Source: an uncultured Victivallales bacterium (GTDB taxonomy: Bacteria > Verrucomicrobiota > Lentisphaeria > Victivallales > UBA1829). Taken from it: a stretch of DNA of 64,000 bases. Numbering within the stretch: position 1 is the first letter of the stretch; each line of letters begins with the position of its first letter. Shown here one piece after another: positions 41,461-49,417 of this stretch. Made by a program: the position numbers and the translations under genes. The notes under the pieces are model-generated. The model ran no database searches. It was given only the letters and a program-made list of their open reading frames with translations, and was not told where the DNA came from. The stretch lies in the NCBI GenBank assembly GCA_934661375.1, contig CAKUJH010000008.1:1-64000 (forward strand), written 5' to 3'.

Positions 41461-43650
41461 ATGACGGATGAAAAGATGTCCCGGATTTGTGCGGTTGAAA
41501 CCCATAAGGATGGGACGGCATCGGTATTTCAGCGTATGCCGGACGGCTCGGTGGTCAAGAGTGAAATGCCGTTCAGGCCGTTTCTGCTGACGGCGTTCAA
41601 TGCGTTTCCGGACGAGCTGCCGGGAATCCGGATGACGGAGCTTTCCGGCGAAGGGGATTTCCGTTTCCGGGCGGATTTCGACAATACGGAACTGTATGAC
41701 GAAGCGGTCAAGACGCTGAAAAAGACTACGGGTTTTTCCGGCGGACAGCCCAATGCGCCGTTCCGTCTGTTTTCGGATATGACGCTGCAGTTTCTGATTC
41801 AGCATGATCTGCGGCTGTTCACCGGGATGGCTTTCCCTGAACTCCGGCGGATGCAGTTCGACATTGAAACGCTCTGCACGCCCGGTTACGAATTTCCGAA
41901 TGCCGCCCGCCCGGATGATGCCGTCATCATCATTTCGCTGTCGGACAACACCGGCTGGGAAAAAGTGCTGTCGCTGGCGGATTATCCGTCCGAAAAGGAA
42001 TTGCTGGAAGCCTTCTCGGCGGAAGTGGCGGAACGGGATCCCGACGTGCTGGAAGGGCATAACATTTTCCGGTTTGACCTGCCGTATCTGGAAGCCCGCG
42101 CCAAACGCTGCAAAGCGAAACTGCGGCTGGGACGCGACGGTTCAACTCCCGCCAAACGCAATTCCCGTTTTTCCGTGGCGGAACGCATCATCAATTATAC
42201 ACGTTACGATATCTATGGACGGCATGTGTCGGACACCTGTTTCCTGCTGTATTTCTATGATGCCGTGCATCGCAATCTGGACAGCTACGGTCTGAAATAT
42301 GCGGCGCGTCATTTTGGTGTGGCTGCGCCGGAACGCACCTATATCGACGGTGCGAAAATTACGGACGCCTGGACGAACGACCGGGAAAACCTGCTTAAAT
42401 ATGCTCTGGATGATGTCCGCGAAACCCGTGCACTTTCCGCCATTCTGTCGCCGAGCTGGTTCTACCAGACCCAGATTGTGCCGTTCGGTTATCAGAACTG
42501 CATGGTGCGCGGCAACGCCACCCGGATCGACGCTCTGTTCGCGGCGGAATACCTGAAAGCCGGACATGCGCTGCCCGCGCCGGAACGCGGCCGCTCCTTT
42601 GCCGGTGCGCTGACCCGTGCCTTTGACGCCGGCGTCTTTGAACGGGTCGATCATTGCGACGTGCGTTCCCTGTATCCGTCCGTCATCCTTTCCGAGGGGT
42701 GGGTTCCCGCCCGCGATTCTCTGGCGGTTTTCCCTCAGTGGCTGAAACGTCTCCGCGCCTTCCGTCTGGAAGCCAAAGATGCCGCCAAAGCCGCCGAAAC
42801 TCCGGAAAAAAAGGATTATTACGGCGCCTTGCAGTCCGCTTTCAAAATTCTGATCAACTCGTTTTACGGTTATCTGGGTTTTGAGCAGGGATTCCTGAAT
42901 GATTTTTCCATGGCGGAAAAAGTCACGGCGCGCGGACGCGAAATTCTGACGCTGATGCTGGATACGCTGGAATCGAACGGCTGCAAAATCATTGAAATGG
43001 ATACGGACGGAATTTATTTTCAGGCGGGGAAAGATCAGACTTTGTCTACTGTCGGTGCCGCACTGGCAAAAGTTCTGCCGGAAGGAATCGGAGTTGATTT
43101 TGATGAATCCTATCAGGCGATGTTCTGTTACAAGAGCAAGAATTATGCACTGCTGAACGCCAAAGGGGAAATTTCCATCACCGGAGCCGCTTTGAAATCG
43201 CGCGGACTGGAGCCGTTCCAGCGGCGGTATATGGAACGGATCATTGCCGCTCTGCTCCGTCACGATTCCGCCGGGGCGAAGAAGGTTCACGATGATTTTG
43301 TGCAGGCTCTGACGAATCACTCTCTGCCGTTCGCTGATCTGGCAAAGAGTGAAACCTTGTCCGATTCCCTGGATACCTACAAACGCAAACTTGCCGGAGG
43401 TACGGGAAAACGCAGTGCCGCCTATGAGCTTGCCATCAAGTCCGGACGGGAATACCGGCAGGGCGATCAGGTCGCGTTCTACATTATCGGAGACAAAAAA
43501 CGCGTGGCGGTGGTGGACAGTTCCAAACTGCTGACCGAAGCCGATGAAAAAATCCGCGATGAAAATGTGCCGTACTATCTGGATAAACTGGAGGAACTGC
43601 GCCGCAAATTTGCTCCGTTCTTCACGGCGCAGGACGATCTGTTTGCCTGA
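41461..43650 (+). CDS. family B DNA polymerase with 3'-5' exonuclease
   Basis: This 729-residue protein is a PolB-type enzyme. Exonuclease motifs are FDIET (133-137), GHNIFRFDLPYL and YALDDVRET. Polymerase motifs are DVRSLYPSVI (D400), KILINSFYGYLG and DTDG (514-517). All catalytic aspartates are present, so both activities are expected. It is of the length of bacterial Pol II, used in lesion bypass or repair, though not clearly orthologous to E. coli polB. GGGAGG precedes the ATG, 20 bp after topA, suggesting co-transcription. It converges on murD with no intergenic base. Confidence 0.9.
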   Translation: MTDEKMSRICAVETHKDGTASVFQRMPDGSVVKSEMPFRPFLLTAFNAFPDELPGIRMTELSGEGDFRFRADFDNTELYDEAVKTLKKTTGFSGGQPNAPFRLFSDMTLQFLIQHDLRLFTGMAFPELRRMQFDIETLCTPGYEFPNAARPDDAVIIISLSDNTGWEKVLSLADYPSEKELLEAFSAEVAERDPDVLEGHNIFRFDLPYLEARAKRCKAKLRLGRDGSTPAKRNSRFSVAERIINYTRYDIYGRHVSDTCFLLYFYDAVHRNLDSYGLKYAARHFGVAAPERTYIDGAKITDAWTNDRENLLKYALDDVRETRALSAILSPSWFYQTQIVPFGYQNCMVRGNATRIDALFAAEYLKAGHALPAPERGRSFAGALTRAFDAGVFERVDHCDVRSLYPSVILSEGWVPARDSLAVFPQWLKRLRAFRLEAKDAAKAAETPEKKDYYGALQSAFKILINSFYGYLGFEQGFLNDFSMAEKVTARGREILTLMLDTLESNGCKIIEMDTDGIYFQAGKDQTLSTVGAALAKVLPEGIGVDFDESYQAMFCYKSKNYALLNAKGEISITGAALKSRGLEPFQRRYMERIIAALLRHDSAGAKKVHDDFVQALTNHSLPFADLAKSETLSDSLDTYKRKLAGGTGKRSAAYELAIKSGREYRQGDQVAFYIIGDKKRVAVVDSSKLLTEADEKIRDENVPYYLDKLEELRRKFAPFFTAQDDLFA

Positions 43651-45033
43651 TTAGGGGCGACGGCTGTCAATCCATTGCCGGACCAGCGACTTGAAAATGT
43701 CGCCGCGTTCGGCATAATTTTTGAACATGTCCATGCTCGCCGTGGCAGGGGACAGCATCACGCAGTCGCCGGGCAGGGCGGCTTCGCAGGCTTCTTTCAC
43801 GGCTTCTTCAAAACTATCCGACGTACGGAACTGCACCTTGCCGGACAGTTCGGCGGAAATCGTATCGCGGCAGCGTCCGATCAGAAAAGCCTGCCGGATA
43901 TGCGGCAGGGAAATTTCCAGTTCGGAAAAATCCATGCCTTTGTCCAGACCGCCGAGAATCAGCAGCAGATTTCTGCCGTTGGCGAACTGGCGGACCGCCG
44001 CATTGACGGCGTGGGGATTGGTCGCTTTGGAATCGTTGACAAAACGGATGCCGTTGTATTCGGCAAAGACTTCCATGCGGTGCGGACTGCACCGGAACGC
44101 TTGCAGCGCTTCGGAAGTTTCCGGACGGAACAGAGCATCTTCTCCGCGGACGGCGCGCAGCATGGCAAGAGCCGCCATCATGTTTTCCGCATTGTGAAGT
44201 CCCTGAAGATGTCCGCCCGCAGTGTCATAAATTTTCCGTCCGCGAAACACAATGACGCCATCGGCATTCAAAGAGAAATCCGCTTCCGGATCGACGGCGG
44301 AGAAGGTGGTCATTTCTGTATTCGGCAGAAACTTATCCGCCCAGGGACGCAGATTGCTGTTGATGATCCGCTGTTCCGGGGGACGCTCCGCGGTCAGCAC
44401 TTTGAACTTGGTCCGGGCATATTCTTCCAGAGAGCCATGACGGTCGATATGGTCGCTGGCAAGGTTCAGGACAGCGGCGGGGCAAGCCGGAAACGCAGCG
44501 ATGTTTTCCAGCTGAAAGGAACTGGTTTCGATGACCAGACATTCCAGTTTCCGCCGGCTGGTTTCCTGTACGCAGCCGCTGAGGGCGGTTCCGATGTTGC
44601 CGGCACTTTCGGCATTGACGCCGTGCGCCCGGAGCAGTGCGGTGGTCAGTTCTGTGGTGGTGGTTTTGCCGTTGGTTCCCGTGATGGAAACAAACGGACA
44701 ATGGATGTTCCGCAGGGCGAATTCCAGTTCACTGAGCCATTTGCCGCCGGGGATCAGGGCATTTTTCGCCGCCTGATAAAGCGGAGTGTTTTTCCGGATT
44801 CCGGGGCTGACAACCACTGTTCCGCAGTCCGGCAGCCGCTGTTCTGCAGTCCAGCCGGGGAAAAAACGCAGACCGGGCTGAATCTGCCGCAGCTGTTCCG
44901 TTTCCGTGTGCATAGCCGGCGAATCGTGTTCGTCGGCTATGACAATATTTTTTCCGAGCGAGACAGCCAGCCGTGCCGCCGCTTTGCCGCTGACGCCGTA
45001 TCCGCAGATCAGAATGATGTCTTCCGTTTTCAT
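43651..45033 (-). CDS. murD: UDP-N-acetylmuramoylalanine--D-glutamate ligase
   Basis: This 460-residue Mur ligase adds D-glutamate to UDP-MurNAc-L-Ala. The UDP-binding ICGYGVSGKAAA, P-loop SITGTNGKTTTTE, NLASDHIDRH and the FVNDSKATNPHA segment are conserved. Length is normal. It lies outside the dcw cluster found at 51.6-55.6 kb. Its stop codon directly abuts that of the polymerase gene. Confidence 0.93.
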   Translation of the reverse strand: MKTEDIILICGYGVSGKAAARLAVSLGKNIVIADEHDSPAMHTETEQLRQIQPGLRFFPGWTAEQRLPDCGTVVVSPGIRKNTPLYQAAKNALIPGGKWLSELEFALRNIHCPFVSITGTNGKTTTTELTTALLRAHGVNAESAGNIGTALSGCVQETSRRKLECLVIETSSFQLENIAAFPACPAAVLNLASDHIDRHGSLEEYARTKFKVLTAERPPEQRIINSNLRPWADKFLPNTEMTTFSAVDPEADFSLNADGVIVFRGRKIYDTAGGHLQGLHNAENMMAALAMLRAVRGEDALFRPETSEALQAFRCSPHRMEVFAEYNGIRFVNDSKATNPHAVNAAVRQFANGRNLLLILGGLDKGMDFSELEISLPHIRQAFLIGRCRDTISAELSGKVQFRTSDSFEEAVKEACEAALPGDCVMLSPATASMDMFKNYAERGDIFKSLVRQWIDSRRP

Positions 45034-45190
45034 GATAACCCTTTCCTGTCCGGACGGCTCTCCGCCGTTTTTGCCGGAATCTGGTGTAATATATCCGTTC
45101 CGGAAGGTTTTTCAATGGCGGAAATGCGCAGCCTCCGGCGGAGACGGGCGCGGGAAATGCGTTTTTTTTGAATTTCGTCACAGCCGGATA

Positions 45191-45218
45191 TTGAAAAACA
45201 GTTCGATCATGGTATGTT
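45191..45218 (+). promoter_or_regulatory. promoter of the small secreted protein operon
   Basis: TTGAAA (45191-45196), 16 bp and TATGTT (45213-45218) lie 32 bp before the ATG at 45251. Confidence 0.5.
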
Positions 45219-45250
45219 ATGGGGAAAGTGAATTCAGGAGACTGCGCAAA

Positions 45251-45808
45251 ATGATGAAATATATATTGATACTGTTTTTGTGTGCGGCGGCTGGAATACA
45301 GATTTACGCACAGGAAAAAACGTCTTCGGCAGTAAAGAAGGTTCTGCCGCGAATCCGGGCAGGGGCGATTCAGAATGCGAATTTCAGTACATCCCGCCCC
45401 GAATCGTTCAGTCCGTCTCCCGCGGCAGGCAAATCTTCTCCGGCATGGGCGGAGTTGACCCTGATTCTTGACCCCGGCCGCGCGGTCAGTATTTTTGATT
45501 ATGCTCTGCGCAAGGACGGCACGGAATATCCGTGTCTGGATATGGCGGAGAACCAGGATGCGTTTCAGGGAAAGAAACGGAATTACAGCGATTCCCAGTC
45601 CGAGCGCAAATGCCGTCTGCTGTTCGCTGTGCCGTCGGTGGATGATGAGTATGAAATAGTGTTCAAGCTGCTGCCCGGCGAAGAAGATCCGGTCAAACTG
45701 AATGAAAAAGCACCACCTCCGCCTCCGGAATCTGCGCCGGAACCCGCAGAGGGGACAGCTGCACCGGAAGAAAATGCAGCTCCGGAAAACGAAAAAACAG
45801 GGAAATAA
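45251..45808 (+). CDS. secreted hypothetical protein with Pro/Glu-rich tail (185 aa)
   Basis: The signal peptide is residues 1-21 (cleavage near IYAQE). The body (about 50-145) contains short beta strands (WAELTLILDPGRAVSIFDYAL, CRLLFAVPSVDDEYEIVFKL). The C-terminal 40 residues are disordered and rich in Pro, Ala and Glu, like periplasmic spacer regions. No family is recognised. AGGAG lies 9 bases before the ATG at 45251. It is the first gene of a three-gene unit with an SGNH hydrolase and a histidine phosphatase. Confidence 0.75.
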   Translation: MMKYILILFLCAAAGIQIYAQEKTSSAVKKVLPRIRAGAIQNANFSTSRPESFSPSPAAGKSSPAWAELTLILDPGRAVSIFDYALRKDGTEYPCLDMAENQDAFQGKKRNYSDSQSERKCRLLFAVPSVDDEYEIVFKLLPGEEDPVKLNEKAPPPPPESAPEPAEGTAAPEENAAPENEKTGK

Positions 45809-45864
45809 ATATCCGGCGGGAATGCTTGCCGTTCCCCGGCTTCAGTAATAAAGGATTGGGTATC

Positions 45865-46503
45865 ATGAGTATTGCCAGAGAAGAAGGTCCATGGCTGCGC
45901 GCCGGGGAAACTCTGCTGTGTTTCGGCGACAGTCTCACTGCCGCGGCGAACGGTTATGTCAAAACACTGCAGGAGGAATTGCAGTTCCGGGGCGTCAAAG
46001 TGCTGAACGCCGGGCTGGGCGGCGACAAGACTCCGCTTGCCCTGACCCGTCTGAAAACGGATGTGATTGACCGCAAGCCCGATGCCGTCAGCATATTTTT
46101 CGGCAACAACGACTCGCTGATCGGACGCGGAGAATGGCGCGATGAACCGGTCATTTCCCCCTTGACGTTTGAAGAAAACCTGAAATGGATCATTCATCTC
46201 TGCCGTCTGCTCGGCGGAATCCGCAAGTTCAGCATCAATACCGTAACCGGGCGTCTGGAAGGTCGGCTGTACCATGAATTCGGCGATCTGCTCCGCGAAT
46301 ATTGTCTGGCGGCACGCCGGGCGGCGGATTCCATGTCCGCACGGCTGGTTCCGCTGGATACGGTCTTTGCCGATCTCCGCGAAAAGAACCGCGGCAGCAC
46401 TTCGCCGGAAGGTCTGCTCTATACGAAAGACGGGCTGCACATGAACGACGAAGGCTACGCCATCATAGCCCGCACGATGCTTCGGGAATGGAACCTGTTA
46501 TGA
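45865..46503 (+). CDS. SGNH/GDSL-type hydrolase
   Basis: This 212-residue esterase-fold protein has all four blocks: FGDSLT with the nucleophilic serine, NAGLGGDK, FGNND and the DGLH pair of the catalytic triad near the C-terminus. It has no signal peptide, so it should be cytoplasmic. Substrates of this family include acyl and acetyl esters on lipids or sugars. AAAGGA precedes the ATG. The stop overlaps the ATG of the next gene (ATGA), indicating translational coupling. Confidence 0.88.
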   Translation: MSIAREEGPWLRAGETLLCFGDSLTAAANGYVKTLQEELQFRGVKVLNAGLGGDKTPLALTRLKTDVIDRKPDAVSIFFGNNDSLIGRGEWRDEPVISPLTFEENLKWIIHLCRLLGGIRKFSINTVTGRLEGRLYHEFGDLLREYCLAARRAADSMSARLVPLDTVFADLREKNRGSTSPEGLLYTKDGLHMNDEGYAIIARTMLREWNLL

Positions 46504-47138
46504 CTACGGATTTCACTTTGATTCGGCATGGTCAGACTTCCGCGAACATGGCGGGGATTCTGCAGGGATTTCTGAACACCGATCTGGATGAGACGGGAAT
46601 CCGGCAGGCGGAATGTGCGGCGGAACGGCTGCGGGATGAAAAGTTTGACTGTATTTTCAGCAGTGATCTCAAACGCGCCATGCAGACTGCACAGATCATT
46701 GCGCGTTTTCATGATCTGGAAGTTGTTCCGGTGAAGGAACTGCGGGAATGGCATCTGGGCGATTTGGAAGGGCATCCGTGTCATGATTTGAAGGAACAGT
46801 ATCCGGAAATCATGCATTGCTTCGGTCTGGACGGCGGAGAAGTCGTCGTGCCGGGCGGTGAAAGCCGGCTGGAATTTTTCCGGAGGGTCGCGGACTGTCT
46901 GGAATCCATGGCGGAAAAACATGCGGGAAAACGAATCCTGCTGATTACCCACGGCGGCGTTCTGCGGGCGGTATTCCGGCATGTGGTCGGCATGGTAACG
47001 GCGCAGGCGATGATTCCCGTGACCAGCAACGCCAGCTACACGCATTTCGTGAAACGGGACAAGCTCTGGCAGCTCTGCTGCTGGAATGACGTCAGCCATC
47101 TGAAAAGCGTCGGAGTCCGTGCCAGTTCCACTTTCTGA
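46500..47138 (+). CDS. histidine phosphatase family protein (phosphoglycerate mutase-like)
   Basis: This 212-residue protein has the catalytic LIRHGQT motif with the phospho-accepting histidine at residue 9, the conserved SSDLKRAMQTAQ, EWHLGDLEG and the second histidine in LLITHGG. Related enzymes remove phosphate from sugars, nucleotides or cobalamin precursors. The substrate is unknown. It starts inside the stop codon of the SGNH hydrolase gene and ends 3 bp from a converging AraC gene. Confidence 0.9.
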   Translation: MTTDFTLIRHGQTSANMAGILQGFLNTDLDETGIRQAECAAERLRDEKFDCIFSSDLKRAMQTAQIIARFHDLEVVPVKELREWHLGDLEGHPCHDLKEQYPEIMHCFGLDGGEVVVPGGESRLEFFRRVADCLESMAEKHAGKRILLITHGGVLRAVFRHVVGMVTAQAMIPVTSNASYTHFVKRDKLWQLCCWNDVSHLKSVGVRASSTF

Positions 47139-47141
47139 AAA

Positions 47142-47954
47142 TCATTTCTTTTTCTGAATCAGAAATTTGGAACGGAACAGCCGGGGAGATATTCCGTTTT
47201 TCCGTTTGAAATAATTGGAAAAATAGTATTGATCGGAAAAAGCCAGCAGTGCGGAAATTTCCTTGATGGACAGTGTGGAATAAAGCAGGAGCCGGCGTGC
47301 TCTTTCCATTTTGCGCGACATCAGATATTCGTATGGCGTAACCTTGAAATGGGTGTGGAACATGCGGATGAGGTGCGCTTCGGAAATGCTGAGTCCTGCG
47401 GCGAATTCTTCCAGACGGAAATTATTTTCCACGGCGTCATCCAGTGCCAGTTTCAGTTTTTCGATTTCCTGCGGCAGCTGTGATTTCATGCCGTAGACCT
47501 GGTGTGCCGCTTCCTGCACGAACTGATGAAAAATCAGCGCCGCCTGCTGATTAGAGGTAACGGAATTGAAGTTGACGGATGCCATTTCCTCGAAATATTT
47601 TTTCAGAACAGGGCAGTTCTGGATGCAGTAGACTTCATCCAGCTTGTATGCGCGGAGCAGGGAGTGCATCAGTTCGCCGCCGACCACGAAAAAAAGCTTG
47701 TACCACGGTTCATCACGGTCCGGCCAGTAGGTGTGACTGCTGCCCGGCGTGAGGAAATAGAGTCCGTTCTGCCTGACATGGAATGACTTTCCGTTGATTT
47801 CGAGGTGTCCCGAACCGCTGCGGATATATTCCACGGTGCAGTCCTCGTATGCAGTGCGGCTGATGACGGGCGTGCGTGCCGTGGTGCCGACTTCCGTGGC
47901 GGCGTACAGCACAAACGGAAAGTCATTTTCATAGGTGATGGTATAGTCCGACAT
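47142..47954 (-). CDS. AraC-family transcriptional regulator
   Basis: This 270-residue regulator has an N-terminal cupin sensor domain (about 10-140, with SGSGHLEINGK) and two C-terminal helix-turn-helix motifs (LEEFAAGLSISEAHLIRMF and IKEISALLAFSDQYYFSNYF). Family members usually activate sugar genes. The ATG at 47954 is chosen because AGGA lies 6 bases upstream; the TTG at 47957 is unlikely. It is divergent from a Gfo/Idh/MocA gene across 147 bp and probably controls it. Confidence 0.9.
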   Translation of the reverse strand: MSDYTITYENDFPFVLYAATEVGTTARTPVISRTAYEDCTVEYIRSGSGHLEINGKSFHVRQNGLYFLTPGSSHTYWPDRDEPWYKLFFVVGGELMHSLLRAYKLDEVYCIQNCPVLKKYFEEMASVNFNSVTSNQQAALIFHQFVQEAAHQVYGMKSQLPQEIEKLKLALDDAVENNFRLEEFAAGLSISEAHLIRMFHTHFKVTPYEYLMSRKMERARRLLLYSTLSIKEISALLAFSDQYYFSNYFKRKNGISPRLFRSKFLIQKKK

Positions 47955-48018
47955 CAATATTCCTCATTCTTTGTTTTATTTTCCTCATGGTTTTTTCGCA
48001 AGAAAAACAGGAAATGAT

Positions 48019-48048
48019 TTGACGTTTTCATTTAACTTATTACATTAT
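48019..48048 (+). promoter_or_regulatory. promoter of the Gfo/Idh/MocA gene at 48102
   Basis: TTGACG (48019-48024), an 18-bp spacer and CATTAT (48043-48048) lie between the AraC gene and the oxidoreductase. No clear AraC-type direct repeat was found. Confidence 0.4.
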
Positions 48049-48101
48049 ATCATAAATGAAGAATTTCAATCCCGAAACCATTTAACAGAATGGAGATTTT
48101 T

Positions 48102-49274
48102 ATGAAAACATTGAAGATCGGAGCAATTGCGACCGGCGGACGCGGTCACAATGCGTGGCAGGCTCACTGCCCGGAAAAGGGAGTGTACATGGTTGCCGGA
48201 GCGGACATCAACCCGAAGGCAAACGAAGAATTCAAGGAAAAATTCCCTGATGCAGACATTTTCACCGACTACCGGGATCTGCTGAAAGTCAAAGATATTG
48301 ATGCGGTGTTCATTTCCACCCCGGACTACCTGCACGAAGAAATGGCGATCGACGCCCTCAAAGCCGGCAAAGCCGTTTACCTGGAAAAACCGATGGCTAT
48401 CACCATCGAAGGATGCGACCGCATTCTCCGCACAGCGTACGAAACCGGTTCCAAGCTGTTCATCGGCCACAACATGCGCCATTTCCCCGTGATCCTGAAA
48501 ATGAAGGAAATCATTGATTCCGGCATGATCGGTCAGATTCAGTGCGGCTGGTGCCGCCATTTCATCGGATACGGAGGCGACGCCTATTTCCGTGACTGGC
48601 ACTCCGAACAGCGTTATTCCAACGGTCTGCTCCTGCAGAAAGGCGCACATGACATCGACGTAATGCACTGGCTGATGGGCTCTTACACCAAATCCGTGGT
48701 CGGCATGGGCATGCTCTCCGTCTACAACCGCTGCGGACGCCGTTCTCCGGAAACTCCGGGATGCGCCAAATGGGATGCCGCGCAATACCCGCCGCTCACC
48801 CAGACCGGATTCTCGCCGGTCATTGATGTGGAAGACCACAACATGATCATGATGCAGCTGGAAAGCGGCGCGCAGGCGACTTACATGCAGTGCCACTACG
48901 CCCCGGATGCCGAACGCAACTACACCTTCATCGGCACGGAAGGCCGCGTTGAAAACAACGGCGACTCCGGCGACGCAGAAGTGCTGGTCTGGAACCGCCG
49001 CGGTCCGCGTCAGACTCCGGACATCATCTTCAAGGTCAAGCCCCCGCTGGTGAATGCTTCTCACGGCGGCGCGGACTACCCGATTGTCCAGAACTTCCTG
49101 GATTTCGTCCGTTACGATGCCAAGACCAATACATCCCCGATCGCCGCGCGTATGGCGGTCGCCACCGGTGTGCTGGGTCATTACTCCATGCGCAACGGCA
49201 ACAACCGGCAGGACATCCCTGAACTGCCGAAGGAGCTGGTCGAATACTTTGAAAACGGTCAGAAAAAGAAATAA
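48102..49274 (+). CDS. Gfo/Idh/MocA-family oxidoreductase
   Basis: This 390-residue protein has an N-terminal Rossmann fold (KIGAIATGGRGHN), the YLEKPMAITIEG lysine motif and a long C-terminal domain with KGAHDIDVMHW carrying the His/Asp pair. It is longer than the oxidoreductase at 37272 and of the subtype found in polysaccharide and amino-sugar loci. There is no Tat or Sec signal. The start at 48102 has TGGAG 6 bases upstream. It has its own terminator. Regulation by the divergent AraC protein is inferred. Confidence 0.88.
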   Translation: MKTLKIGAIATGGRGHNAWQAHCPEKGVYMVAGADINPKANEEFKEKFPDADIFTDYRDLLKVKDIDAVFISTPDYLHEEMAIDALKAGKAVYLEKPMAITIEGCDRILRTAYETGSKLFIGHNMRHFPVILKMKEIIDSGMIGQIQCGWCRHFIGYGGDAYFRDWHSEQRYSNGLLLQKGAHDIDVMHWLMGSYTKSVVGMGMLSVYNRCGRRSPETPGCAKWDAAQYPPLTQTGFSPVIDVEDHNMIMMQLESGAQATYMQCHYAPDAERNYTFIGTEGRVENNGDSGDAEVLVWNRRGPRQTPDIIFKVKPPLVNASHGGADYPIVQNFLDFVRYDAKTNTSPIAARMAVATGVLGHYSMRNGNNRQDIPELPKELVEYFENGQKKK

Positions 49275-49299
49275 TTCCGGCTGTTTCAACAGTGATTCC

Positions 49300-49337
49300 A
49301 AAACCGCGTTTCCTTTCCGGATTCGCGGTTTTTTTTT
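49300..49337 (+). terminator. Rho-independent terminator
   Basis: AAACCGCG (49301-49308) pairs with CGCGGTTT (49324-49331), followed by further T residues. Confidence 0.8.
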
Positions 49338-49417
49338 GTTTTTTCGTCCCTGCGCGCCTTGACATCCGCCGCTGATTGTTTATATTGGCTTATAAATATG
49401 ACAACGGAGATAAGAGA

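Noticed and set aside
44906..45250. N-terminal extension of the small secreted protein into the murD promoter region
   Set aside because: The ATG at 45251 has a good ribosome binding site and begins a clear signal peptide; the extension does not.
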